Positions 49,850-58,800 of a stretch of DNA of 64,000 nucleotides are shown here, in pieces. A program made the translations under genes and the position numbers. The notes beneath the pieces were generated by a model, which saw only the letters and a list, made by a program, of their open reading frames with translations, did not search any database and was not told the origin of the DNA. The stretch is from Streptomyces pluripotens (GTDB lineage: Bacteria; Actinomycetota; Actinomycetes; Streptomycetales; Streptomycetaceae): NCBI RefSeq assembly GCF_000802245.2, contig NZ_CP021080.1, positions 4,526,001 to 4,590,000 of the forward strand, read 5' to 3'. How positions within the stretch are numbered: position 1 is the stretch's first letter; each line of letters starts with the position of its first letter.

Positions 49850-51133
49850 TCAGGGGGCCGTGACCGGCTCCCGTCCGGCCGCCGTGCGGGCCGCCCGCGA
49901 ACCGAGGACGGTGATCGCCACCACGCCCAGGACCGCGAGGAGGCCGACCCTGACGGTGCCGGCCCAGCCGGACGCGTGGAAGGCCGTCGCACCGACCGTG
50001 CTGCCGACGCTGGAGCCGATGTAGTACGCGGACTGGTAGAGGGCCGCGGCCTGGGCGCGGCCGTGCGTGGCCGTCCTGCCCACGGCCGAGGAGGCGACCG
50101 CATGGCCGGCGAAGAAACCCGCTGTGATCAATACCAGGCCCAGCAGGACCACGGAGAGGGAGGTGGCCACGGAGAGCAGCAGCCCCGCCGCCGTGGTACC
50201 GCCCGCCAGGTACAGCGCGCCCCGGCGGCCGAGACGGCCCACCAGCCGGCCCGCCGCGGACGCCGACACCGTACCCACCAGGTAGACCAGGAAGATCGAG
50301 CCGACGACGCCCTGCGGCAGCCCGAACGGCTGCTCGGTCAGGCGATAGCCGATCACCGTGTAGACGCCGCCGAACACCGTCATGAACAGTGCCCCGATCG
50401 CGTACAGACGGCGTAGCAACGGGTCACAGAGGTGGTCGCGGACCGTGCCGAGCAGGACGCGTGGGCGCAGCGAGCCCGCCGTGAAGTGGCGCGGGGCCGG
50501 AAGCAGCGCCCGGAACGCTGCCGCGCACCCCACCGCGATCACGCCGATCACGCCGACGGCGACCCGCCAGCCCCACTCCTGCGCGACCCAGCCGGTGATC
50601 AGCCGTCCGCTCATCCCGCCGATGCTATTGCCCGCCACGAACAGGCCGATGGCGGTGACCAGTGCCTTCGGCCGGACCTCCTCCGCGAGGTAGGCCGTGG
50701 CCGAGGCCGGCAGACCGGCCAGTGCCGCGCCCTGCACCGCCCGCAGCACCACCAGCGCGCCGATCGACGGGGCGAAGGGCACCAGCAGGCCGACGCTCAC
50801 CGCGACCGCCAGCGAGGCGGTCATCACCGCACGGCGTCCGAAGCGCTCCGACAGGGCGCTCATCGGTAGCACGAGCAGCGCCAGGCCGCCGGTCGCGGCC
50901 GCCACGGTCCAGCTCGCCTGGCTGGCCGCGACCCCGAACTCTGTGGAGATCAGTGGCAGTAGGGCCTGGGTGGAGTACAGAAGGGCGAAGGTGGCGACTC
51001 CGGCGAGGAACAGGGCGAGGCTCATCCGGCGGTAGGCGGGATCGCCGGGCGTCATGCGCGAGTCGGAGTCGTGGGAGGGGACGGGCGTGACGGCGTCCGC
51101 GCCTGCGGACGCCTCGGTACTGACGCAAGGCAT
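49850..51133 (-). CDS. MFS transporter (YnfM/AraJ-like exporter)
   Basis: A 427-residue, 12-helix major facilitator. The first helix starts RRMSLALFLAGVATFALLYSTQALLPLI. The loop 2-3 motif reads LSERFGRRAVM (motif A) and a related motif, RLGRRGALYL, follows the seventh helix. The first TMs and FGVAASQASW are typical of the inner membrane YnfM subgroup, which exports drugs or metabolites. It is divergent from the LysR gene 65 bp away, which probably regulates it. Alternative internal starts (ATG at residue 27) are possible because the first 30 residues are polar. Confidence 0.9.
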   Translation of the reverse strand: MPCVSTEASAGADAVTPVPSHDSDSRMTPGDPAYRRMSLALFLAGVATFALLYSTQALLPLISTEFGVAASQASWTVAAATGGLALLVLPMSALSERFGRRAVMTASLAVAVSVGLLVPFAPSIGALVVLRAVQGAALAGLPASATAYLAEEVRPKALVTAIGLFVAGNSIGGMSGRLITGWVAQEWGWRVAVGVIGVIAVGCAAAFRALLPAPRHFTAGSLRPRVLLGTVRDHLCDPLLRRLYAIGALFMTVFGGVYTVIGYRLTEQPFGLPQGVVGSIFLVYLVGTVSASAAGRLVGRLGRRGALYLAGGTTAAGLLLSVATSLSVVLLGLVLITAGFFAGHAVASSAVGRTATHGRAQAAALYQSAYYIGSSVGSTVGATAFHASGWAGTVRVGLLAVLGVVAITVLGSRAARTAAGREPVTAP

Positions 51134-51198
51134 GCTTCGACGCTATGGAGGTGCTGCTCATCCGTCCAATGCATGGAATCGCCATAATCGTTCCCATG
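51134..51198. promoter_or_regulatory. MFS/LysR divergent promoter with ATGCAT repeats
   Basis: The gap and the first codons of the LysR frame hold two ATGCAT palindromes (at about 51170 and 51199) flanking GGAATCGCCATAATCGTTCCC, which itself contains GGAA ... TTCC. This is the pattern of a LysR-type binding region (T-N11-A-like dyads) between divergent genes. Confidence 0.45.
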
Positions 51199-52155
51199 AT
51201 GCATCAGCAGAGGTCACAGGCATGGCTGTCATCATCCGGTGACACAGAAGACATGACTGAGATGTCGAGGGTGCTCGCGCCCCGCCTCGCGCACTTCGCC
51301 GGCGTGGCCCGTACCGAGCACGTCACCCGTGCCGCCCGGGAGATGAATGTCCCCCAGTCCACCCTGTCCCGGGCGATGGCCCGCCTGGAACAAGACCTGG
51401 GTATCGACCTGTTCGCCCGCCACGGCCGCACCGTCTCCCTGACCACCGCCGGCCGTACCTTCCTCGCCTCCGTCGAACGTGCCCTCGCCGAGATCGACCG
51501 CGCCGCCGAGGAGATCCGCGCGGACGCCGACCCGGCCACAGGCAAGGTCGCCTTCGGCTTCCTGCACACCATGGGTGCCGAAACCGTGCCCGGCCTCCTG
51601 CATGCCTTCCGCGCCGACCACCCACGGGTCCGCTTCAGCCTGGTCCAGAACTACGGTGAGGCCATGCTGGAGCGGCTGCGCGCCGGTGACCTGGACCTCT
51701 GTCTGACCTCGCCGGTCCCCGACGCCCCCGACCTGGTCGCCCGCCGATTGGACGAACAGAAACTCCGCCTGGTCGTCCCCGGCGACCACCCCCTGGCCAC
51801 CCGCCGCCGCATCCGCTTGGCCGAGGCGTCCGAGGAGACCTTCGTCACCCTGGAGCCGGGTTACGGGCTCCGGAGGATCACGGACGACCTGTGCCGACAG
51901 GCCGGTTTCCGCCCGCGGGTCGCCTTCGAGGGCGAGGAGGCGGAGACTCTGCGGGGCCTGGTCGCGGCGGGGCTGGGCGTCGCCCTTCTGCCTCCGCCGA
52001 CCGTCCCCAGGCCCGGGGTGGTGGAACTGGCGGTCACCGCCCCGAGGGCGGTGCGGGAGATCGGCGTCGCCTGGCTGACGAACCGGCCGGACACGCCTCC
52101 GGTGGCAGCCTTCAAGAAGTTTCTGCTCTCCCGGCGCGGGAGCCTGCTGCCCTGA
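51199..52155 (+). CDS. LysR family transcriptional regulator
   Basis: A 318-residue regulator if started at ATG 51199; ATG 51253 would give 300 residues and also precedes the domain. The helix-turn-helix reads LAHFAGVARTEHVTRAAREMNVPQSTLSRAMARLEQDLGIDLFARHGRTVSLT (classic LysR). The effector domain begins GKVAFGFLHTMGAETVPGLL and has two Rossmann-like lobes. It probably controls the divergent MFS exporter in response to that exporter's substrate. Confidence 0.9.
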   Translation: MHQQRSQAWLSSSGDTEDMTEMSRVLAPRLAHFAGVARTEHVTRAAREMNVPQSTLSRAMARLEQDLGIDLFARHGRTVSLTTAGRTFLASVERALAEIDRAAEEIRADADPATGKVAFGFLHTMGAETVPGLLHAFRADHPRVRFSLVQNYGEAMLERLRAGDLDLCLTSPVPDAPDLVARRLDEQKLRLVVPGDHPLATRRRIRLAEASEETFVTLEPGYGLRRITDDLCRQAGFRPRVAFEGEEAETLRGLVAAGLGVALLPPPTVPRPGVVELAVTAPRAVREIGVAWLTNRPDTPPVAAFKKFLLSRRGSLLP

Positions 52156-52195
52156 CGGGTCCGCCGCCGTTCCAGGAGGGGCGGCCCCTGCCTTC

Positions 52196-52963
52196 CTACG
52201 GGGACCGCCGCAGCGACTTGCCGAACCCCGTGGCCAACGGCATCCGCAACCCGATCGGCGGCGGAGCCGCGAGTGCGTCCTCCACCGGCCGTGACAGGGG
52301 ATACCCGTACAGCGCCCCCATGACGAAGTCCTCGGCCAGGTGGAGCACTTCTTGCCGGTGTCCGTGCAATCCGTGGCCGTCGGAATGGACTTCGAACCGG
52401 CACACCTGCGGGTTGACCTTCTTTGCGCGTGCGGCCAGCCGGAACGACAGTTCGGGATCGGTGCGTTCGTCGTTCGTGCCGTGCGCGATCAGTACTCGGC
52501 GTCCCACCAGGTGCTTCACTGGCTCGGGGGACGCGGCGACATCCTCCTCGGGCAGTTGTGGGGCCAGGGCGACGACGGAGTTGACGGCCTCGTGCCCGGC
52601 CGCCCGCAGGGCTGCCCGGCCGCCCATGTCCACACCGGTCAGGCACACGGGGACGTCCCCGTACCGTCGAACGACCTCGTCGGCGGCCCACTCCGCGTCC
52701 GCCGCCGGATGCGCCTCGCTGCCGTTCCAGCCCCGGTAGCGGTAGTGGACGGTGTGGACGGCCAACCCCTCGGCCCGACCCGCGCGGGCGAGCACGCGAC
52801 TGAGGGAGCGGACGAAGGCGGTCGCCCACACGGGGGACGGCCTGCGGACGGAGACCTCCTGTCCACTGGGGAGCAGCAGCACCGCTGCGCTGACTGCGGT
52901 CGGCTCCGGGCCGACTGCCCTGCCCAGCCTGGCCGTTCGGACCGGCGTCGCTTGGTGTCCCAT
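52196..52963 (-). CDS. Alpha/beta hydrolase fold protein with Asp at the nucleophile elbow
   Basis: A 255-residue protein. The strand-elbow region reads VCLTGVDMGGRAALRAAG (about 106-123), so the GxSxG Ser is Asp. The remaining triad candidates are Asp in LIAHGTNDERTDPE and His in SDGHGLHGHRQEV, both well placed. HTVHYRYRGWNG is a likely oxyanion region. Some alpha/beta hydrolases (dehalogenases, epoxide hydrolases) use Asp nucleophiles, but their elbow is usually HDWG, so the activity is open. Convergent with the LysR gene. Confidence 0.78.
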   Translation of the reverse strand: MGHQATPVRTARLGRAVGPEPTAVSAAVLLLPSGQEVSVRRPSPVWATAFVRSLSRVLARAGRAEGLAVHTVHYRYRGWNGSEAHPAADAEWAADEVVRRYGDVPVCLTGVDMGGRAALRAAGHEAVNSVVALAPQLPEEDVAASPEPVKHLVGRRVLIAHGTNDERTDPELSFRLAARAKKVNPQVCRFEVHSDGHGLHGHRQEVLHLAEDFVMGALYGYPLSRPVEDALAAPPPIGLRMPLATGFGKSLRRSP

Positions 52964-53057
52964 GACAGAACAGTGTCAGAAGCAGCGGTGTACGAAACCC
53001 GTATGTGTGGTCACCGTTGCGTATCGGCGAAAAATGTCGGCGCGAAAGCCACGCGCT

Positions 53058-53069
53058 CTACGCGCGTAG
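53058..53069. promoter_or_regulatory. Operator-like site 3 (CTACGCGCGTAG, perfect palindrome)
   Basis: A perfect 12-bp palindrome 16 bp upstream of the adenosine deaminase start, immediately next to GCGTTACAGT, which could be part of the promoter. The position is right for direct repression of transcription. Compare the sites at 40019 and 41273. Confidence 0.65.
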
Positions 53070-53085
53070 GCGTTACAGTGCGGAA

Positions 53086-54273
53086 ATGACGAGCCAGACT
53101 GTACCGAGCGGGACCGTTCCGGCGAACGTCCCGGCGCGTGTTCCGACGCCGGACCAGATCCGCCGGGCCCCCAAGGTTCTGTTGCACGATCATCTCGACG
53201 GCGGGCTCCGACCGGGTACCGTCATCGAACTCGCCCGGGCCACCGGCTATGCGGAGCTTCCCGAGACCGACCCGGACAAGCTGGGCATCTGGTTCCAGGA
53301 GGCTGCCGATTCCGGTTCGCTGGAACGGTATCTGGAGACCTTCAGGCACACCGTCTCCGTGATGCAGACCCGTGACGCGCTGATCCGGGTGGCCCGGGAG
53401 TGCGCCGAGGATCTCGCCGAGGACGGGGTCGTCTACGCGGAGGTGCGGTACGCGCCCGAACAGCACCTGGAGAAGGGGTTGACCCTTGAACAGGTGGTTG
53501 AGGCCGTCAATGAGGGGTTTCGGCAGGGGGAACGGCTCGCCTGGGAGAACGGTCGCCGCATCCGGGTCGGTGCCCTGCTGACCGCCATGCGGCACGCGGC
53601 CCGTTCTCTGGAGATCGCCGAACTCGCCAACCGTCACCGGGACTCCGGCGTGGTCGGCTTCGACATCGCCGGCGCTGAGGCCGGTCACCCGCCCACCCGG
53701 CACCTGGACGCCTTCGAGTACCTCAAGCGCGAGAACAACCACTTCACCATCCACGCTGGTGAGGCCTTCGGGCTTCCGTCCATCTGGCAGGCGCTGCAGT
53801 GGTGCGGTGCCGACCGGCTCGGCCACGGCGTGCGGATCATCGACGACATCGAGGTCCGTGAGGACGGCTCGGTGAAACTCGGCCGACTGGCGTCGTACGT
53901 GCGGGACAAGCGGATCCCGCTGGAGCTGTGCCCCAGCTCCAATCTGCAGACGGGCGCAGCCGCCTCCTATGCCGAGCACCCCATCGGTCTGCTGCGCCGG
54001 CTCCACTTCCGTGCCACGGTGAACACCGACAACCGGCTGATGTCGCACACCAGCATGAGCCGGGAATTCGAGCATCTCGTCGAAGCGTTCGGTTATACGC
54101 TCGACGATCTGCAGTGGTTCTCCGTCAATGCGATGAAATCAGCGTTCATTCCTTTCGATGAACGACTCGCCATGATCAATGACGTCGTCAAGCCTGGATA
54201 TGCGGAACTGAAATCCGAATGGCTGTTCCAGAATGCGGTCCTCACCAGCGATTCTGTCGTTTCAGGGGAGTAG
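53086..54273 (+). CDS. add: Adenosine deaminase
   Basis: A 395-residue zinc enzyme converting (deoxy)adenosine to (deoxy)inosine. Motifs: [17 protein letters not shown] with the metal Hx[29 protein letters not shown] (metal His and catalytic Glu in the HAGE motif), DRLGHGVRI (His) and [11 protein letters not shown], then [12 protein letters not shown] with the metal Asp. ATG 53086 (MTSQTVPSG) is preceded by only a weak RBS. The palindrome at 53058-53069 links its control to the nucleoside transporter genes. Confidence 0.95.
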   Translation: MTSQTVPSGTVPANVPARVPTPDQIRRAPKVLLHDHLDGGLRPGTVIELARATGYAELPETDPDKLGIWFQEAADSGSLERYLETFRHTVSVMQTRDALIRVARECAEDLAEDGVVYAEVRYAPEQHLEKGLTLEQVVEAVNEGFRQGERLAWENGRRIRVGALLTAMRHAARSLEIAELANRHRDSGVVGFDIAGAEAGHPPTRHLDAFEYLKRENNHFTIHAGEAFGLPSIWQALQWCGADRLGHGVRIIDDIEVREDGSVKLGRLASYVRDKRIPLELCPSSNLQTGAAASYAEHPIGLLRRLHFRATVNTDNRLMSHTSMSREFEHLVEAFGYTLDDLQWFSVNAMKSAFIPFDERLAMINDVVKPGYAELKSEWLFQNAVLTSDSVVSGE

Positions 54274-54423
54274 TCACCGTGCGGTCGTCCGACCTGGAAT
54301 GCGAACGCACTTTCACAAGGCGCCTGCATTCCGGTGTTTGCGGCGGGCGGCTCGGCATGTTTACGTTCGTGGACACTCAGGTCGTTTTTGATCTCCGTCT
54401 CCGCATTCAAGGACGCATTCACC

Positions 54424-54783
54424 ATGAAGCAGTCTGCTGCCAAGACCCTCGGTGTCGCCGCCCTCGGTGCCGCCTTCGCCGCCGTCGGTGCGGGTGCGGC
54501 CAACGCGGCTCCGGCCGTCCCGGACGCCACTCAGGCGCTGGACTCCGTCACCAAGACGCTGCCTGCCGAGAACGTCGGCAAGGCGCTGCCGGGTGCTGCC
54601 GAGGCGCTCACCCAGGGGCAGGGTGCCGTGAGTGCCGGGGTGGCCGCCGCGAAGCCGGCCGTCGAGAAGGTCCTCGCCGACGGGCCGACCGCACCGGTCG
54701 CCGGGCTGCTCGGCGGACTGCCGCTGCACAACACGGGCCTGCCCACGCAAGGCGTGCCGGTGAACGGCATTCCGCTCGGCTGA
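54424..54783 (+). CDS. Small secreted protein
   Basis: A 119-residue exported protein. ATG 54424 (MKQSAAKTLGVAALGAAFAAVGAGAANA) gives a textbook signal peptide cleaved near residue 28. The mature part is about 90 residues, rich in Ala, Pro, Leu and Gly, with QALDSVTKTLPAENVGKALPG and VAGLLGGLPL. No Cys and no enzyme motif. Similar in plan to the secreted protein at 60744-61151. I do not recognise a function; AT-rich sequence at 54380-54423 is probably its promoter. Confidence 0.8.
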   Translation: MKQSAAKTLGVAALGAAFAAVGAGAANAAPAVPDATQALDSVTKTLPAENVGKALPGAAEALTQGQGAVSAGVAAAKPAVEKVLADGPTAPVAGLLGGLPLHNTGLPTQGVPVNGIPLG

Positions 54784-54798
54784 CCCCGTCCGCCGTGT

Positions 54799-54849
54799 GC
54801 ACGCCGTTGGGGCGCCCCGGAGTCGTCCGGGAGCGCCCCAACGGCGTGC
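54799..54849. terminator. Bidirectional terminator between the secreted protein and PspC genes
   Basis: A perfect 17-bp inverted repeat (54799-54815 with 54833-54849, starting GCACGCCGTTGGGG) around a 17-nt loop lies between the two convergent stops. Confidence 0.88.
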
Positions 54850-54859
54850 GTGCACACGC

Positions 54860-55060
54860 TCACCAGGAAGTGCGGGCCCTTTCCTCGGACGGCAGCAGGA
54901 TCCACAGCGCTATGTAGAGCAGGAACTGCGGGCCGGGCAGCAGGCAGGAGAGCAGGAAGATCACCCGCATCGTCGTCGCGGAGGTGCCGAAGCGCCGTGC
55001 CAGCGCTGCGCACACTCCGCCGATCACGCGGCCGTCGGTGGGGCGGGCAAGGGCGGCCAT
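54860..55060 (-). CDS. PspC domain protein
   Basis: A 66-residue membrane protein that is essentially one PspC domain: TDGRVIGGVCAALARRFG, then one hydrophobic hairpin MRVIFLLSCLLPGPQFLLYIALWILLP. PspC proteins take part in membrane stress responses and can bind regulators; here it stands alone. The nearest same-strand gene is the VanZ-like gene 111 bp upstream. Confidence 0.9.
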   Translation of the reverse strand: MAALARPTDGRVIGGVCAALARRFGTSATTMRVIFLLSCLLPGPQFLLYIALWILLPSEERARTSW

Positions 55061-55171
55061 CTGGGTTCCTCCGTGGTCGTCGGTCCGTTGGCGGGCCGGT
55101 GGTCGGGGCCGCCCGGATGGCGTCCCCAGCTGTCTTCCACGGTAGGGAGAAGAACGGGATGAAGCGTCCCT

Positions 55172-55732
55172 CTACGGAGCGATCCCGACCCTGGGAATCG
55201 TCGGGGTACTCCCCTGAGGCAGTTCCCCCTGGAGGGTGACCGGCTCCGCTTCGGAGGCCGTGTCCGGCGCCTGCCGCCGCAGCCAGGCCCGTCCCGCCGG
55301 TACGACCGCCACATGGGCCACCAGCACGCCCACGGTGTTCAGCAGCAGCGCATCGACGTCGACGACCCTGCCCGGCACACCGGTCTGCAGCAGGATGATG
55401 CCGAGGGAGACCAGACCCCCCGCAGTCACCGTACGGAGCAGGGAGGCGAGCGGGGAGACCAGGAGCCTGCCGTGCGCCATCGGCAACAGCACGCCCAGAG
55501 GCGCGAGCAGTGCCAGTCCTTCGCCGAGAGGTCTGGCGGCGGCCGGCCAGCCCAGTGCCATATCGGCTCGGATGCCGGCCAGCGGGCGCAGGTTGGGGGG
55601 CGTCACCCAGGGCACGTCCAGAGGTCGCAGCATCAGCCAGGCGACGAACACGAGGTGGGCGACGAGGAGAACACTCCCTGTCGCGCGGATGCTGATCGCG
55701 GCGCTGCCGCCGATGGAGCCTTGACGCTGCAC
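55172..55732 (-). CDS. VanZ-like membrane protein
   Basis: A 186-residue protein with about four hydrophobic segments. The order (first helix, then NLRPLAGIRADMALGW, then LGEGLALLAPLGVLLPM, then GGLVSLGIILLQTGVPGRVVDVDALLLNTVGVLVAH) is typical of VanZ-family proteins, including the VDVDALLLNT acid-containing loop. VanZ proteins give low-level glycopeptide resistance in enterococci by unknown means; no van genes are nearby, so the role is unknown. Start GTG 55732. Confidence 0.85.
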   Translation of the reverse strand: MQRQGSIGGSAAISIRATGSVLLVAHLVFVAWLMLRPLDVPWVTPPNLRPLAGIRADMALGWPAAARPLGEGLALLAPLGVLLPMAHGRLLVSPLASLLRTVTAGGLVSLGIILLQTGVPGRVVDVDALLLNTVGVLVAHVAVVPAGRAWLRRQAPDTASEAEPVTLQGELPQGSTPTIPRVGIAP

Positions 55733-55877
55733 GCCCCCCTAGACGCGCCGACGCACACGATCGGTTCCGTACCGGTTACGCGGATGCACCCCCGGCACCC
55801 CCGGCACGCCCGCCCACGCCGACACACCGCCCCCGACACACCGTCCCCGGCGTGCCCGCCCGCGGCGGCGCAGGCGG

Positions 55878-56480
55878 CTACCTGCCCGTGACCTCGCTGG
55901 ACGGTGGACGAGCGGTACCGGGGTGGTTACGGACGTCGTCGGTGCACCCGTAGCGGTGCAACGGGGCGCCGCCGGGACCACCCAGGATGACCGAGCCGTC
56001 GCCCTCGGTCGCGGCGGAGTCGGACAGGGTGCACACCACTTGCGCCAGCGCGTAGGAGGTGAGCCGGCCGGGGGCGGTGCTCAGGCGGAGGGTCTCCTCG
56101 GGGTCCTTCGGGCCCGGCCCGGCCACGTTTATGCCCCCGGGCACGTACGTCATGTAGCCCGCCGCCTTCTCCGGAGCCGACGGGGAGGCGGCGAGTTGGT
56201 CCAGAAGTCCCTGCGCCACGATCACCCGGCGCTGGGCGTCCGGGGTGCCGCCCGGGACCCGTACGGCCCGGTCGACGGTCACCAGCGACGTTCCGCACAG
56301 CAGGAACACCTGCACGGGAACCCCGCGTGAGACCTGCGTGGACAGGTCCGGCCCGGCCAGCGAACACGGCACGCGCGAGGGCGCTGCCCCGAAGTCGGTG
56401 GGCACCTCCGTGGCCCGGATGCCGCAGCCGGTGAGAAGTGCGCCCAGGAGGGGCAGTGCCAGCAGGCGCCGGACGGTCAT
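55878..56480 (-). CDS. Lipoprotein of the afsQ operon
   Basis: A 200-residue exported lipoprotein with lipobox LLTGC at residues 15-19. Its ATG overlaps the afsQ2 stop by 4 bases (ATGA). In S. coelicolor the gene downstream of afsQ2 also encodes a lipoprotein (from memory), consistent with an accessory extracellular role in the AfsQ1/Q2 system. The mature part contains four Cys residues and a VPVQVFLLCGTSLVTVDR segment, and resembles the lipoprotein at 30564-31073 in layout. Confidence 0.85.
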   Translation of the reverse strand: MTVRRLLALPLLGALLTGCGIRATEVPTDFGAAPSRVPCSLAGPDLSTQVSRGVPVQVFLLCGTSLVTVDRAVRVPGGTPDAQRRVIVAQGLLDQLAASPSAPEKAAGYMTYVPGGINVAGPGPKDPEETLRLSTAPGRLTSYALAQVVCTLSDSAATEGDGSVILGGPGGAPLHRYGCTDDVRNHPGTARPPSSEVTGR

Positions 56481-58126
56481 GACGCCTCCTTCCCCGATCC
56501 GTCGTTCCGGTCGGTCTCGCGGTCCTGCTCGCCCCCGCCGGCCGCCTCGGTCAGCCGCGAGGCGTCCCGAGGCAGCCGCAGGGTGAACACCGCGCCACCT
56601 TCAGGGGAGTTGGCTGCGGTGATCTCGCCGCCGTGGATGTGGGCGTTCTCCAGAGCGATGGACAGGCCGAGGCCGCTGCCCTCGGAGCGCGGCCGGGAGG
56701 CGCTCGCCTTGTAGAAGCGGTCGAAGACATGCGGGAGGACCTCCTCGGGGATGCCCGGGCCGTGGTCACGGACTTGGATCACGACCTCGCCGTCCTCCGT
56801 CACCCTGCCGCCTTCGCCAGCCTGTGCACCAGATCCTCCGGCTGGTCCGCCGGCCTCCCGCACCGACACCCGTACCGGCGACCCGCCGTGCTTGAGGGCG
56901 TTGCCGATCAGGTTGGCGAGGATGACGTCCAGACGGCGCGGGTCCAGGCGGGCGTGGATGCCGCGCTCGGCGTCCAGCTCGACGGCGTCCAGCCAGGCGC
57001 GGGCGTCGATGCATGCGGTGATCTGGTCGGCGACGTTCACGTCGTCCAGGACCAGCCGGGCGGTGCCCGCGTCGAAGCGGGTGACCTCCATCAGGTTCTC
57101 GACCAGGTCGTTCAGCCGCCGGGTCTCACTGACGACGAGCCGTACGGCGGGCTCGACCATGGGGTCGATGCCCCCCGCCTCCGATTCCAGCTCCTCTTCC
57201 AGTACCTCGGTGACGGCGGTGATGGCGGTCAGCGGCGTCCGCAGCTCGTGTGACATGTCGGCCACGAACCGGCGCGAGGCCTCGTCCCGGGCCGCCATCT
57301 CCGCGACCCTCTTCTCCAGTGCCTCGGCCGCATTGTTGAACGTCCGGGAGAGGTCCGCGAGTTCATCCGTACCGGAGACCCGCAGCCGGGTGTCCAGCCT
57401 GCCCTCACCGAGCCGTCGGGCGGCCACCCCGAGCCGGTGCACCGGCTTCAGCACGGTCGTGGCGGCGGCCTGCGCGAGCAGTGCGGCACCGATCAGGGCG
57501 AGTCCGGTCGCGATGCCCAGCGACCAGGCCAGCGAGTTGAGGTCCTTGGCCTCCGGCTCCAGCGACTTCGCCATGTAGCCGGTCGGACCGCCGCCGATCA
57601 CCTTGGTGCCGGCCACCAGATATGGCGTGCCGCGCTCCACGATCCGCTGCCAGTACAGGTGGTGGGGCTCCTTGTTGGAACCGGTCACCTGCTGCTGCTT
57701 GTTCACGGCGGCGCGCAGCGACTCCGGCACGTCCTCCAGCGCGAAGCCGTTGATGCCGCCCGAGTTGCCGTACACCGTCTTGTCGCTCGCGTCCTGGGCG
57801 ACCAGCAGCACGCTGAAGTGCTGGCTACTCGCGGACATCTGGCTCGCCGCGCGCTGCAGCGCGTCCTGCGTGGGGTGCACCGGCAGGGCACCCGCGCGGT
57901 TCTGCATCTCCTGCCGGAAGTCGCGCAGCACCGCGTCCTGGGCGCGGGTGAGCACGGCTTCCCGGTTGAGCCAGTAGGCGATGCCCGAGGCCGACACCGC
58001 AGCGGTGAGCGCGACCAGCCCGAAGACCACGACCAGCCGCAGCCTGAGGCTGGTGAACCGAAGCCGCGACAGACTCCCCCTGCGCCCCGCGGCCCAGCCG
58101 CGCAGCCCCCCTCGTGTATCGGTCAC
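56477..58126 (-). CDS. afsQ2: Sensor histidine kinase AfsQ2
   Basis: A 549-residue membrane kinase with helices at about 28-52 and 200-222 bracketing a periplasm-side sensor of about 145 residues. HAMP follows, then DHp with H293 in FVADMSHELRTPL, the N box NLIGNALKHGG, G1 DHGPGIP and G2 GSGLGLSI. It is coupled on both sides (GTGA with afsQ1, ATGA with the lipoprotein). In S. coelicolor AfsQ1/Q2 responds to nitrogen-related conditions (glutamate medium) and controls antibiotic and nitrogen genes. Named from sequence recall plus context (SigQ divergent, AfsQ1 box). Confidence 0.92.
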   Translation of the reverse strand: MTDTRGGLRGWAAGRRGSLSRLRFTSLRLRLVVVFGLVALTAAVSASGIAYWLNREAVLTRAQDAVLRDFRQEMQNRAGALPVHPTQDALQRAASQMSASSQHFSVLLVAQDASDKTVYGNSGGINGFALEDVPESLRAAVNKQQQVTGSNKEPHHLYWQRIVERGTPYLVAGTKVIGGGPTGYMAKSLEPEAKDLNSLAWSLGIATGLALIGAALLAQAAATTVLKPVHRLGVAARRLGEGRLDTRLRVSGTDELADLSRTFNNAAEALEKRVAEMAARDEASRRFVADMSHELRTPLTAITAVTEVLEEELESEAGGIDPMVEPAVRLVVSETRRLNDLVENLMEVTRFDAGTARLVLDDVNVADQITACIDARAWLDAVELDAERGIHARLDPRRLDVILANLIGNALKHGGSPVRVSVREAGGPAGGSGAQAGEGGRVTEDGEVVIQVRDHGPGIPEEVLPHVFDRFYKASASRPRSEGSGLGLSIALENAHIHGGEITAANSPEGGAVFTLRLPRDASRLTEAAGGGEQDRETDRNDGSGKEAS

Positions 58127-58800
58127 TGAGGGGCGTCCAGCCGGTAGCCGACGCCACGGACGGTACGGATCAGCGTCGGGGATGACGGAACGTCCTCCAC
58201 CTTGGCGCGCAGCCGTTGCACGCAGGCGTCCACCAGGCGGGAGTCACCGAGGTAGTCGTGCTCCCACACCAGCCGCAGCAGTTGCTGTCGGGACAGCGCC
58301 TGACCAGGCCGCCGACTCAGCTCCAATAGCAGCCGGAGTTCGGTCGGGGTCAGCTGAAGGTCCTCGCCGTTCTTCGTCACGGTCATCGCCGAACGGTCGA
58401 TGACGACGTTGCCGAAGGTCGCCGAGTCGCTGGATTCGCGCTCCCCGCGCCGCAGCACGGCCCGGATCCGGGCGTCCAGCACCCGTCCCTGCACCGGCTT
58501 GACCACATAATCGTCGGCGCCGGACTCCAGCCCGACCACCACGTCGATGTCGTCGCTGCGCGCGGTCAGCAGAATGATCGGCAGCTGGTCCGTGCGCCGG
58601 ATGCGCCGGCACACTTCGAACCCGTCGATGCCTGGCAGCATCACGTCCAGCACGATCAGGTCCGGCCGCTGCTCGCGCAGCAGCTTCAGACCGTCCTCTC
58701 CGCTGGCAGCGGTGGCCACCCGGTGCCCCTGGCGCGTCAGGGAGAGCTCCAGGGCCGTCCGGATGGCGTCGTCGTCCTCGATCAGCAACAGGGAAGGCAC
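58123..58800 (-). CDS. afsQ1: Response regulator AfsQ1
   Basis: A 225-residue OmpR-type regulator, matching the AfsQ1 length I remember. MPSLLLIEDDDAIRTALELS starts the receiver; D52 in LIVLDVMLPGIDG is the phospho-acceptor and VKPV contains the conserved Lys. The winged-helix domain ends LVWEHDYLGDSRLVDACVQR and VRGVGYRLDAPQ. I choose GTG 58800; ATG 58809 would add three residues. Target sites are GTnAC-N6-GTnAC. One lies at 58910-58925 between afsQ1 and sigQ. Confidence 0.94.
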   Translation of the reverse strand: MPSLLLIEDDDAIRTALELSLTRQGHRVATAASGEDGLKLLREQRPDLIVLDVMLPGIDGFEVCRRIRRTDQLPIILLTARSDDIDVVVGLESGADDYVVKPVQGRVLDARIRAVLRRGERESSDSATFGNVVIDRSAMTVTKNGEDLQLTPTELRLLLELSRRPGQALSRQQLLRLVWEHDYLGDSRLVDACVQRLRAKVEDVPSSPTLIRTVRGVGYRLDAPQ

